DNA of 12,225 nucleotides from VMFW01 sp038058095 (GTDB lineage: Bacteria > Patescibacteriota > Minisyncoccia > UBA6257 > 2-01-FULL-56-20): NCBI GenBank assembly GCA_038058095.1, contig JBBUBW010000003.1, positions 1-12,225 on the forward strand. The letters are read 5' to 3'. A model generated the notes under the pieces. The model worked only from the letters and a program-made list of their open reading frames with translations. It was not told the origin of the DNA and ran no database searches. The position numbers and the translations under genes are program-made. Below are positions 5,855-12,016 of the stretch, piece by piece (the first letter of the stretch is position 1; every line of letters starts with the position of its first letter).

Positions 5855-6793
5855 TTAAGAATTTGGTTCCGTTCCAAAGTTTTCTTTATATCGCGCAAGT
5901 GCTTCGGAAAATGTAGTTCGATATTCCTGTGGTCCATGCGCTTCAATCGCATAAGCGGCCATAACAGCCCCAAATCTTCCCGACGCCTCAATCGCCCAAT
6001 TTTCAACCATGCCTTTTATCAGTCCTGCCCTGTATGCGTCGCCGGCTCCCGTTGGGTCTACCACTTCCTTTATCTTAACTATAGGTACATCGAATATTTT
6101 CTCCCGTGTCTGTATCCGCGACCCCTTCTCGCCCAAAGTAGTGACAATCATTTCCGTCCGGGAAAGTATATCTTTTTCACTCCATCCGGTTTTTTCCAAA
6201 ACCAAAGCCAATTCGTAATCATTGGAAATAAAAATCTTGGCGCCGGTTATTCCATTTCGCAGGTCATCGGCCGTAAGCGCCGCAATTTGCTGGCCGGGAT
6301 CAAATATAAAAGGCACTTTCTTTTCTCTGTATAAAGCCGGCAATCTTCGCATATCCTCCACATTTCCCGGCGAGATGATGGCGATAGCATCGGTAGGGAT
6401 TTTTTCTTTTTCTATCTCGCAGGAATGAGCCATAGCGCCAAGGCACAATGTAGCAATCTGATTATTGGCGCAATCCGCCATAATATTGGAAACCGTCGTG
6501 GGTTTATCTAAAATAATGCGCAAATGATTTAGGCCCACTCCTGATTTTTCTAACCATTCTCGGTATAACTGAAAATCCCTGCCCGCTGCCGCCAGTATCT
6601 CCGGCTTCTCGCCCAAAAGCGCCAGCCCGTACGCGATATCTCCCGCCGTTCCTCCAAAATGCTCTTTTATATTTTCGGTAACAAAACTTAAGTTTAAGGC
6701 GTGGATTTTTTCCGGCATAATACAATCACTAAAACGGCCAAGATATTCCATTATCTTGTCGTAGGCGAGGGATCCCGAAACCAGTATTTGCAT
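5855..6793 (-). CDS. adoK: Adenosine kinase, AdoK-type PfkB family
   Basis: 312 residues. It phosphorylates adenosine (possibly other nucleosides) to AMP with ATP. PfkB features: an N-terminal sugar/nucleoside-binding strand GSLAYDKI (7-14), GG-containing FGGTAGD (46-52), FDPGQQ (164-169), NDYELAL (190-196), TTLGEKGS for the nucleotide (218-225), and signature DPTGAGDAYRAG (246-257) with catalytic base D252. The start GRFSDCIMPEKIHALNLSF and the block KTGWSEKDI closely resemble, from memory, the mycobacterial adenosine kinase AdoK, which is why I prefer adenosine kinase over a sugar kinase. It precedes ahcY in the same direction, a sensible pairing because AhcY releases adenosine. There is no Shine-Dalgarno: a -10-like TATAGT ends 7 bases before ATG 6793. 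Confidence 0.88.
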   Translation of the reverse strand: MQILVSGSLAYDKIMEYLGRFSDCIMPEKIHALNLSFVTENIKEHFGGTAGDIAYGLALLGEKPEILAAAGRDFQLYREWLEKSGVGLNHLRIILDKPTTVSNIMADCANNQIATLCLGAMAHSCEIEKEKIPTDAIAIISPGNVEDMRRLPALYREKKVPFIFDPGQQIAALTADDLRNGITGAKIFISNDYELALVLEKTGWSEKDILSRTEMIVTTLGEKGSRIQTREKIFDVPIVKIKEVVDPTGAGDAYRAGLIKGMVENWAIEASGRFGAVMAAYAIEAHGPQEYRTTFSEALARYKENFGTEPNS

Positions 6794-6800
6794 AGAAGTA

Positions 6801-6828
6801 ACTATATTGTATTACGATAAAAAATCAA
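6801..6828 (-). promoter_or_regulatory. Promoter of adoK, likely leaderless
   Basis: On the minus strand TTGATT (6828-6823) and TATAGT (6806-6801) are 16 bases apart. Only 7 bases lie between TATAGT and ATG 6793, so transcription should start at or next to the start codon. Confidence 0.5.
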
Positions 6829-6889
6829 ACTAATTCTATAAAAATAAAATCTTTAAACCCCCTCCAGTATGAAATTATTTAAAACTGGT

Positions 6890-6895
6890 TATAAT
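6890..6895 (+). promoter_or_regulatory. Possible -10 box of the aminotransferase gene
   Basis: There is a perfect TATAAT but no convincing -35 17 bases upstream. It would give a leader of about 30 bases before ATG 6931, which has no clear Shine-Dalgarno. Confidence 0.4.
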
Positions 6896-6930
6896 TAATC
6901 TTAAGCCAGTAGCGTGGTAATAATAAACCT

Positions 6931-7962
6931 ATGTCTAAGTCCATAAAACTTAATCGCAACGAAAATCCTTATGGCCCATCGCCTCTGGCGATGAAGGCGT
7001 TGCGGAAATTTCCCCAAAGCCATGCTTTCATGTATCTCGAGGGCTACTATAATTCGTCATTGGTATCCAAAATCTCGAAACACTTTAGAGTTCAAGAAGA
7101 TAGGATTATTATCTATTACGGCATTGAAGATTTTATTCGGAATTTATTTAGCGGGCTTGACCCCAAAAAAGACTGCGTCCTAACCAACGAAAAATGTTTT
7201 TCTTACTTTGAAATCTTCGCGTCTTTCAGAAAAATCAAACTCCACTTATTTAAACTTAATAAAAATAATTCTACATTTTCTTTCGACATTAATGACTGCC
7301 TGGGAAAAATAAAAAAATATAAACCCAAAGTTATTATTATCACCACTCCAAACAATCCCACGGGTCACCGAATTTCCTTTTCTGATCTCGAAGGAATAAT
7401 TCAAAAATCGCCAAAAGACTCTCTTTTTCTCGTCGATGAGACTTATTGTGGCTTCTTCCCGAACTATGAAGAGAAAAAATTCAGGCAGTTTTTAGAAAAA
7501 TATCCCAACATAGCTTTCCTAAGAACTTTCTCGAAGTTTTATGGTCTTGCCGGTTTACGCGTTGGCTTTGGTTTCTGCGGAAAAAATTTTAAAAAAACAA
7601 TCGGCTACAATAACCGTTTCTTAGGTTTTAGTCGGGTGCTCGAAGAAGTTGCCGCTGCCGCGATTGACTCCGAAACTTTTTATAAAAAAGTTACCCAAAA
7701 AATTTGCCACGACCGTGACTGGTTTATTAATCAAGTTAATTTACTGAAAAACTTTCACGCCTATGATTCTTCCGGCAATTTTGTATTTATGGAACTAACC
7801 CCTCAAGCGATCCATCACTTCAAGGATGGCCAAAAATATAGAGGAGTCGTTATTTGGAAGTGGATAGATAAAAAATCATTTCGCGTTTCGATTGGTAAAA
7901 CTCCACACCTAAAAAGTTTCTTGTCCTTATTGCAAAAAATCGATCACGCTATAAAGTCTTAG
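6931..7962 (+). CDS. Histidinol-phosphate aminotransferase-like PLP enzyme
   Basis: 343 residues, near the usual HisC length of about 350. The fold type I aminotransferase features are clear: LNRNENPYGPSP (7-18), TTPNNPTGH (138-146) with the PLP-contacting Asn, VDETYCGFF (168-176) with D169 and Y172, the Schiff-base lysine K202 in RTFSKFYGLAGLRVGFG with phosphate-binding R210, and the C-terminal FRVSIGKTPH substrate-Arg region. HisC relatives also act on aromatic amino acids or other phosphorylated substrates. No other histidine-pathway gene is in the window, so the true substrate is open and I give no symbol. The usual GxGSDE motif is replaced by GIEDFIRNLF, a departure near the cofactor phosphate. 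It is divergent from adoK, monocistronic with its own terminator, and AT-rich with many Lys and Phe. Confidence 0.88.
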   Translation: MSKSIKLNRNENPYGPSPLAMKALRKFPQSHAFMYLEGYYNSSLVSKISKHFRVQEDRIIIYYGIEDFIRNLFSGLDPKKDCVLTNEKCFSYFEIFASFRKIKLHLFKLNKNNSTFSFDINDCLGKIKKYKPKVIIITTPNNPTGHRISFSDLEGIIQKSPKDSLFLVDETYCGFFPNYEEKKFRQFLEKYPNIAFLRTFSKFYGLAGLRVGFGFCGKNFKKTIGYNNRFLGFSRVLEEVAAAAIDSETFYKKVTQKICHDRDWFINQVNLLKNFHAYDSSGNFVFMELTPQAIHHFKDGQKYRGVVIWKWIDKKSFRVSIGKTPHLKSFLSLLQKIDHAIKS

Positions 7963-7995
7963 GTTATAGGTTTCTAATCGCGCCCCGTAAAATGG

Positions 7996-8029
7996 AAAAA
8001 AGCCCTCGTGGTGAGAATGAGGGCTTTTT
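7996..8029. terminator. Terminator after the aminotransferase gene
   Basis: GCCCTC (8002-8007) pairs with GAGGGC (8019-8024), preceded by six A and followed by five T, so the stem extends through A-T pairs and can work on both strands. Confidence 0.85.
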
Positions 8030-8270
8030 CTATAATTGTGCCAGCCGATTAAAGCCGGCTGCGAGATTGCTATTCGTGTGTCAATCGAAAGACTTAAACG
8101 TAATGTTTCTGAATTTCGTACTGACTTAATTATAACCTAATTCTAATGGAAGCAACCATCCCCTGTGGATAACCGAAATCAGCTACAAAATACGGATTTA
8201 TTACGAATATACTAATAACTTTGGAAGATTTTTATATAATTCATCCGTATATCTGTAAGACATTTGCCCG
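8030..8270. other. AT-rich noncoding stretch with a perfect DnaA box
   Basis: No gene is visible here. A small hairpin CAGCCG/CGGCTG occupies 8042-8061. TGTGGATAA at 8164-8172 is a perfect DnaA box (TTATCCACA on the minus strand). The DNA from 8170 to 8260 is very AT-rich. Only one box is present, so calling it a replication origin is not justified. Confidence 0.4.
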
Positions 8271-8331
8271 CCCCGTACTGAAATTTGGATTTTTCTCGGG
8301 GCTTTAGCCATCCAAATTTCTAGTACCGGGG
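8271..8331 (-). terminator. Large inverted repeat downstream of gatA
   Basis: CCCCGTACTGAAATTTGGAT (8271-8290) pairs with 8310-8331 (ATCCAAATTTC then TAGTACCGGGG), with small bulges. A GGCTTTAGCC mini-hairpin sits in the loop. It starts 10 bases after the gatA stop codon on the minus strand and is placed like a transcription end, but has no T-run. Both arms carry the AAATTTC..AGTAC.GGGG motif seen elsewhere in the window. Confidence 0.65.
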
Positions 8332-8341
8332 TATTCCGTAG

Positions 8342-9811
8342 CTATCTTTTTATCTTCTCGTAATACTGGCCTATAGCGAGAATATCAGCTTCCCTGAAGT
8401 GCTTGCCGATCAACTGGAAGCCAATTGGTAATTTACCATCTCCCTGAACCTGAGACACGGTTTCTTTGACTGGAATAGATATAGCAGGGTTGCCCGCCAA
8501 ATTTGATGGGCTTAAGAAAAGATCGCACAAATACATTTCATAAGGATCTGAAATTTTTTCGCCAATTTTGAAAGCCGGTGTAGTGCTAACTGGTCCCAAA
8601 ATTACATCCACTTGTTTAAAAGCCTGCTCGAAGTCGTTTTTTATTAAAGACCTAACCTGTTGGGCTTTTTGATAATAGGCGTCGTAATAACCCGAAGATA
8701 AAACAAAAGTTCCTAAGATAACCCTCCTTTTGGTTTCTGTGCCGAAACCTTCTCCGCGCTGTCTTGTGTAAATCTCTTTTAATGTTTTGGCGTTTAATCT
8801 TTTCTCATCTATTCGAGAGTATCGAATGCCGTCGAAACGAGCTAAGTTAGCGCTGACTTCAGCGGGAACGATAATGTAATAACAAGGAATCGCGTATTTC
8901 GTAAAGGGTAAAGAAATTTTCTTAAATTTAATTTTGAGCGTCTCAAGATCAAGAATAACCTTTTCAATTGCCTTGCCGACTTCTCCGTCTAACTCTTTGG
9001 GAAAATATTCATTTGGCAATCCTATCGTAAGATTTCGTACGCCCTGCAAAGTTGGGTTCATCAACTCGTCGCCATATGAAGTTTCGACGCTCGTTGAATC
9101 ATAAACATCCTGCCCGGCAATCGATTTAAAAAGGAAAGCCGCGTCTTCCACTGTTTTGGTAATCGGCCCGATTTGATCCAGAGAAGAAGTCATTGCAATT
9201 AAACCCGATCGTGAAACCGCTCCGTAAGTAGGCTTCAGTCCCACCACTCCACAAAACCCGGCTGGCTGTCTGATTGATCCTCCCGTTTCCGATCCTAAGG
9301 CCGCTATCGCCATATGAGCCGCCACTGCCGCTGCCGATCCACCTGAAGATCCTCCTGGCACCCGCGTCGGGTCGTGCGGATTGCGGGTAATATGAAAACC
9401 GGAATTTTCCGTTGAAGCGCCCATCGCGAATTCGTCTAAATTTGTTTTGCCCAAAAAAATCGCTTTCTCCTTCTTTAATTTCTGAATCACTCCGGCGCTG
9501 TAGCTCGCGATATAATTTTCTAAACTTTTCGATCCCGCCGTGGCCGGCAAACTTTTTATCAGAATATTATCTTTCACCGCCAAAGGCACTCCCGCGAGCA
9601 CTCCCAAACTTTCTCCTTGAGCTAGAGCAATGTCCACTCGCTCCGCTGCCATCACCGCCCCATCTTCATTGAGATTCAAATACGCTCCGATTCTTTTGTC
9701 GGTTTCTTTTATGTAGCTAAAAAATGCCTGAGTTATTTCAAGCGCCGAAAACTTTTTCTCGACTAATCCCTCGTGAAAAGATTTAATTGTTAAATTTCTT
9801 AATGAGTACAT
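8342..9811 (-). CDS. gatA: Asp-tRNA(Asn)/Glu-tRNA(Gln) amidotransferase subunit A
   Basis: 489 residues, the normal length. GatA releases ammonia from glutamine for conversion of Glu-tRNA(Gln) and/or Asp-tRNA(Asn) to the amides by GatCAB, the usual route in bacteria lacking GlnRS or AsnRS. The amidase-signature catalytic triad is complete: K80 (LAVKDNI), cis-Ser S155 (GGSSGGSAAA), and nucleophile S179 (GSETGGSIRQPAGF). The conserved GLKPTYGAVSRSGL follows. It is translated after gatC across a 42-bp heptamer repeat that ends in its own start codon. gatB is not in the window. The start at ATG 9811 (MYSLRNLTI) gives the normal N-terminus. The purine-rich repeat (AGAAAG) may serve as a weak ribosome binding site. 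Confidence 0.97.
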   Translation of the reverse strand: MYSLRNLTIKSFHEGLVEKKFSALEITQAFFSYIKETDKRIGAYLNLNEDGAVMAAERVDIALAQGESLGVLAGVPLAVKDNILIKSLPATAGSKSLENYIASYSAGVIQKLKKEKAIFLGKTNLDEFAMGASTENSGFHITRNPHDPTRVPGGSSGGSAAAVAAHMAIAALGSETGGSIRQPAGFCGVVGLKPTYGAVSRSGLIAMTSSLDQIGPITKTVEDAAFLFKSIAGQDVYDSTSVETSYGDELMNPTLQGVRNLTIGLPNEYFPKELDGEVGKAIEKVILDLETLKIKFKKISLPFTKYAIPCYYIIVPAEVSANLARFDGIRYSRIDEKRLNAKTLKEIYTRQRGEGFGTETKRRVILGTFVLSSGYYDAYYQKAQQVRSLIKNDFEQAFKQVDVILGPVSTTPAFKIGEKISDPYEMYLCDLFLSPSNLAGNPAISIPVKETVSQVQGDGKLPIGFQLIGKHFREADILAIGQYYEKIKR

Positions 9812-9850
9812 TCTAAATTCTACTTTCTACTTTCTATTTTCTAGTTTCTA
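9809..9850 (-). repeat. Six-unit heptamer tandem repeat bridging gatC and gatA
   Basis: Read on the minus strand from 9850: TAGAAAC, TAGAAAA, TAGAAAG, TAGAAAG, TAGAATT, TAGAATG. The first TAG is the gatC stop codon and the last ATG is the gatA start codon, so the array fills the junction exactly. Because the unit is 7 bp, TAG falls in all three frames. Confidence 0.9.
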
Positions 9851-10141
9851 TTCGAATACCGGCGGCACTTTGAGAAACCCACCTTCTTTTTCGGGGAAAA
9901 CTTCCGCGCCGGCTCCTGCGTATTTATTTTGCCGTTCTTCGTCCTCTCGAAATATATTTTTTAAACTCGTTCCTCCGGTCATTGGTTTGACCTCGCTCGT
10001 ATCTAACTGTTGCAATTCCTCAAAATGGCTCAAAATCTCTTGTAAGTCCTTTGATAGTCTCTCTTCTTCTCTAGAGTTAAGTTCTATCCGTGCAAGCTCT
10101 GCCAGGTGTTTTAAAAGCTTTTTATTGATTGGCGATGGCAT
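9848..10141 (-). CDS. gatC: Asp-tRNA(Asn)/Glu-tRNA(Gln) amidotransferase subunit C
   Basis: 97 residues, the typical size. GatC wraps around GatA and stabilises the GatA-GatB contact. The family pattern is clear: an N-terminal helix pair KKLLKHLAELARIEL (about 7-21), EEERLSKDLQEILSHFEEL with the LDTSEVKPM motif (about 46-54), then a loop with an acidic FREDE segment and the C-terminal FLKVPPVFE. It sits between murD (41-base gap) and gatA. There is no Shine-Dalgarno: a TAGAAT lies 8 bases before ATG 10141, so an internal leaderless promoter is possible alongside read-through from murD. The final TAG belongs to the heptamer array. Confidence 0.95.
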   Translation of the reverse strand: MPSPINKKLLKHLAELARIELNSREEERLSKDLQEILSHFEELQQLDTSEVKPMTGGTSLKNIFREDEERQNKYAGAGAEVFPEKEGGFLKVPPVFE

Positions 10142-10181
10142 TTTTATAGATTCTATCGGTTTTGGTGAAAATTTTAAAGTA

Positions 10182-11468
10182 TTAAAGAGATTTTACTATC
10201 TTTTTAAACTTATTTCCCCTGTCGGCATAGTCCTTAAACATATCAAAACTGGCCGCGCCCGGAGAGAAAACCACATTTGCCGTTGATTTATGTACGGTGG
10301 CAATCTTATAGGCTTCTTTAACGGCGGCCACTAAATCTTTGGTTTTTTTTATTTTTATTCCCGAAACACGAATAGATTTTTCGATTTTATTTTTATTTTC
10401 ACCCATTAGTATTACTGTAGTTTCTCGGTGTTTCCTTAAAGCATTCTTAATAGGGGAATAATCCCAAACCTTATCTCTTCCCCCGATAATTAAAACTTTC
10501 GCTTCTCTCCCGAATGCCTCAATGGCCGCCGCGGTTGTCATTGGGTTCGTCGAAGAAGAATCATTATAAAAATTCACCAGTCCGATTCTCCGTACAAATT
10601 CCAGCCTATGTTCTAATCCCTTAAATTTTTTTGCCACCGCCCCTGCAGTAGTCCATTTCACACCCAAAGATGTTGCCACCGTTGCCGCCATTACCGCATT
10701 TCTAAAATTATGTATCCCTTTGATTTTTAGATCATTCCAGCCAAAAGACTTAAATTTTTTGTAGTCCACAGGAAATTTCTTAGCTGGGCTTTTCATCGCC
10801 AATTTTTTACTCATCGCGTTATCGGCGAAGAAAAATATCTTATCGTCTTTCCGCCGTCCGCCAGCTGGCGGAGCGGATTGAAACTTCCCTATATTTTCTT
10901 TCGCTTCGTAATATTCCCGCAAGTTCGCGTGGGCATCTTGGTGATCTGGGAAGATGTCTAAAATAACCGCTATAGTCGGTGATATGTCTAAATCTTGAAG
11001 TTGGAAACTTGAAAGCTCCAAAACCGCGAGCGGATAATCGCCATACTTAACCAAAAAATCAAGCGCGGATTTTCCAATATTGCCGGCTAAAAAAACCCGT
11101 TTACCTTCGGCTTTCAACATCTCGTAAAGCAAAGTCGAAGTTGTCCCCTTGCCCTTAGTGCCGGTAATCCCGATTATTTTTCCTTTGTAATTTTCAAAAA
11201 ATAATCGCGTTACGCTGGAAAAATAAACGCCGTCTTCTCTGGCTTTTTTAAGTTCCGGTAAATTATATGGAACCCCTGGCGACCGGAAAATCATATCAAA
11301 ACGGCCTAAATTATTTAGGTAGTTAACGCTGATCTTTTTATCGAGGATTTCGATTTTTGAATTCTTGAACTGGGAAGATCGTTTTAAATATTTGAGCACC
11401 GATTTACCTTCCCGGCCAAAACCTAAGATTCCTATCTTTAGAGATTTACGGTTCGCGCTTTTATTCAT
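10182..11468 (-). CDS. murD: UDP-N-acetylmuramoylalanine--D-glutamate ligase
   Basis: 428 residues from ATG 11468. A TTG directly before it at 11471 would add one residue. MurD adds D-glutamate to UDP-MurNAc-L-Ala in cytoplasmic peptidoglycan synthesis. Domain 1 has IGILGFGREGKSVLKYL (12-28) and SPGVP (63-67). The ATP P-loop is GTKGKGTT (103-110). ELSSFQL (151-157) and FPDHQDAH follow, and K190 in EYYEAKENI matches the carbamylated lysine. The third domain has KGIHNFRNAVMA, NDSSSTNP and IGGRDK, and the end SPGAASFDMFKDY is canonical. Residues 198-206 (SAPPAGGRR) are encoded by a palindromic repeat inserted in frame just after the carbamyl-lysine helix. It is first in a murD-gatC-gatA run. A -10-like CATAAT lies 7 bases before ATG. 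Confidence 0.96.
   Translation of the reverse strand: MNKSANRKSLKIGILGFGREGKSVLKYLKRSSQFKNSKIEILDKKISVNYLNNLGRFDMIFRSPGVPYNLPELKKAREDGVYFSSVTRLFFENYKGKIIGITGTKGKGTTSTLLYEMLKAEGKRVFLAGNIGKSALDFLVKYGDYPLAVLELSSFQLQDLDISPTIAVILDIFPDHQDAHANLREYYEAKENIGKFQSAPPAGGRRKDDKIFFFADNAMSKKLAMKSPAKKFPVDYKKFKSFGWNDLKIKGIHNFRNAVMAATVATSLGVKWTTAGAVAKKFKGLEHRLEFVRRIGLVNFYNDSSSTNPMTTAAAIEAFGREAKVLIIGGRDKVWDYSPIKNALRKHRETTVILMGENKNKIEKSIRVSGIKIKKTKDLVAAVKEAYKIATVHKSTANVVFSPGAASFDMFKDYADRGNKFKKIVKSL
10856..10883. repeat. Dispersed palindromic element, copy 2, inside murD
   Basis: TCCGCCAGCTGGCGGA (10857-10872) is a perfect 16-bp palindrome, 15/16 identical to the copy at 2655-2670. The neighbouring bases also match (G before; GGATT[G/C]AAA after), so the shared element is about 28 bp. 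In murD it is translated in frame as part of residues 198-206. Confidence 0.85.
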
Positions 11469-11475
11469 CAAATTG

Positions 11476-11512
11476 ATTATGGCACGAATTTTATCTTTCT
11501 TGAAGTATTATA
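11476..11512 (-). promoter_or_regulatory. Candidate -10 boxes of murD
   Basis: CATAAT (11481-11476) ends 7 bases before ATG 11468 and would give a leaderless mRNA. A perfect TATAAT (11512-11507) further upstream would give a leader of about 30 bases. Neither has a good -35, and no Shine-Dalgarno is seen. Confidence 0.4.
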
Positions 11513-11598
11513 TTCCGCCGGTGGAAGTTTTTGTTTTTTGAGTTCATAGGATTATTCTTTTGCTAGTGGAGGTTTTCGATCATGAAGAAACTCGCGGA

Positions 11599-11641
11599 GG
11601 CGCCAAAAGCTTGGTCCCCGCATTAGCGGGGTTTTGGTGCC
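11599..11641. terminator. Long hairpin resembling a plus-strand terminator
   Basis: GGCGCCAAAA pairs with TTTTGGTGCC (10 bp, one G-T pair), and inside it CCCCGC-ATTA-GCGGGG forms a tight tetraloop stem followed by TTTT. Upstream on the plus strand is a short ATG frame (11582-11626, 14 codons plus TAG) with GGAGG at 11568-11572 spaced 9 bases. The frame ends in the hairpin loop. Confidence 0.55.
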
Positions 11642-11650
11642 GAGCGCGTA

Positions 11651-11684
11651 GGCAGTCATTTTTTGCAGGAAAAAATGAACTGCC
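11651..11684. other. Hairpin downstream of the minus-strand tRNA
   Basis: GGCAG-TCATTTTTT pairs with AAAAAATGA-(A)-CTGCC, 14 bp with one bulged base and a five-base loop. A smaller hairpin (CGGTT/AACCG type, 11684-11706) adjoins it. Together they lie 3' of the minus-strand tRNA and may end or trim its transcript. Confidence 0.55.
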
Positions 11685-11712
11685 GGTTCTTCAAGGTTGA
11701 AAACCGAAACAT

Positions 11713-11786
11713 TTGCGGTGGCGGGAATCGAACCCGCTTCGAGAGCTTATGGGGCTCCCTGGAAAACCATTCCCATCCCGACCGCG
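11713..11786 (-). tRNA. Non-canonical tRNA with CAT anticodon, initiator-like
   Basis: The T-arm GCGGG-TTCGATT-CCCGC is perfect. The acceptor CGCGGT.. against ..ACCGCA leaves a C1-A72 mismatch, the hallmark of bacterial initiator tRNA, plus C7-C66 unpaired. The anticodon arm GGGAGC-CCCATAA-GCTCTC places CAT at positions 34-36 but has C instead of U at 33, and lacks the three G-C pairs of classic initiators. The variable loop is only 3-4 bases. The D-arm is irregular: TGGG/TCCA or GGGA/TTCC can pair, with GG in the loop. CCA is not encoded. A TTGACG-17-TATAAT promoter precedes it, so it is a transcribed gene. Best reading: a divergent initiator tRNA-Met. A decayed tRNA is the alternative. Confidence 0.6.
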
Positions 11787-11804
11787 CCTTTAAGCTTGGT
11801 CTGT

Positions 11805-11833
11805 ATTATAAATGAGAAATTCTAATGCGTCAA
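11805..11833 (-). promoter_or_regulatory. Near-consensus promoter of the minus-strand tRNA
   Basis: On the minus strand TTGACG (11833-11828) is followed after 17 bases by a perfect TATAAT (11810-11805). The start of transcription would fall about 12 bases before the tRNA 5' end. It is the best promoter in the window. Confidence 0.8.
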
Positions 11834-11968
11834 AACCCCGGAACTAATCAAGGAATCTTCAGTCCTTATAATCCGTAAAATATTCTTCTAGCTTAATAAT
11901 CAACCCCCTCTCTTTTCCTAGTTTTCAACAAACCCTTTCCTTAATTAGTACCGGGGTCAAAACTTTCC

Positions 11969-11997
11969 TTGCGACCGCCAAAAAAGCTGTGTATATT
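11969..11997 (+). promoter_or_regulatory. Promoter of the plus-strand tRNA locus
   Basis: TTGCGA (11969-11974) and TATATT (11992-11997) are exactly 17 bases apart, and transcription would start about 12 bases before the tRNA half at 12017. The motif TAGTACCGGGGT (11946-11957) lies just upstream of the -35. Confidence 0.65.
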
Positions 11998-12016
11998 AAT
12001 GAAGACATAGTTCCAT

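Noticed and set aside
4371..6725. Several short frames overlapping ahcY and adoK in other frames
   Set aside because: They lie wholly inside two well-supported enzymes and look like shadows with no family features.
9412..10286. Plus-strand frames opposite gatA, gatC and the end of murD
   Set aside because: They are antisense to conserved genes with complete catalytic motifs.
11713..11786. Pyrrolysine or selenocysteine tRNA, suggested by the 6-bp anticodon stem and short variable loop
   Set aside because: The anticodon is CAT, not CTA or TCA, and the acceptor and D-arm features do not fit either family.
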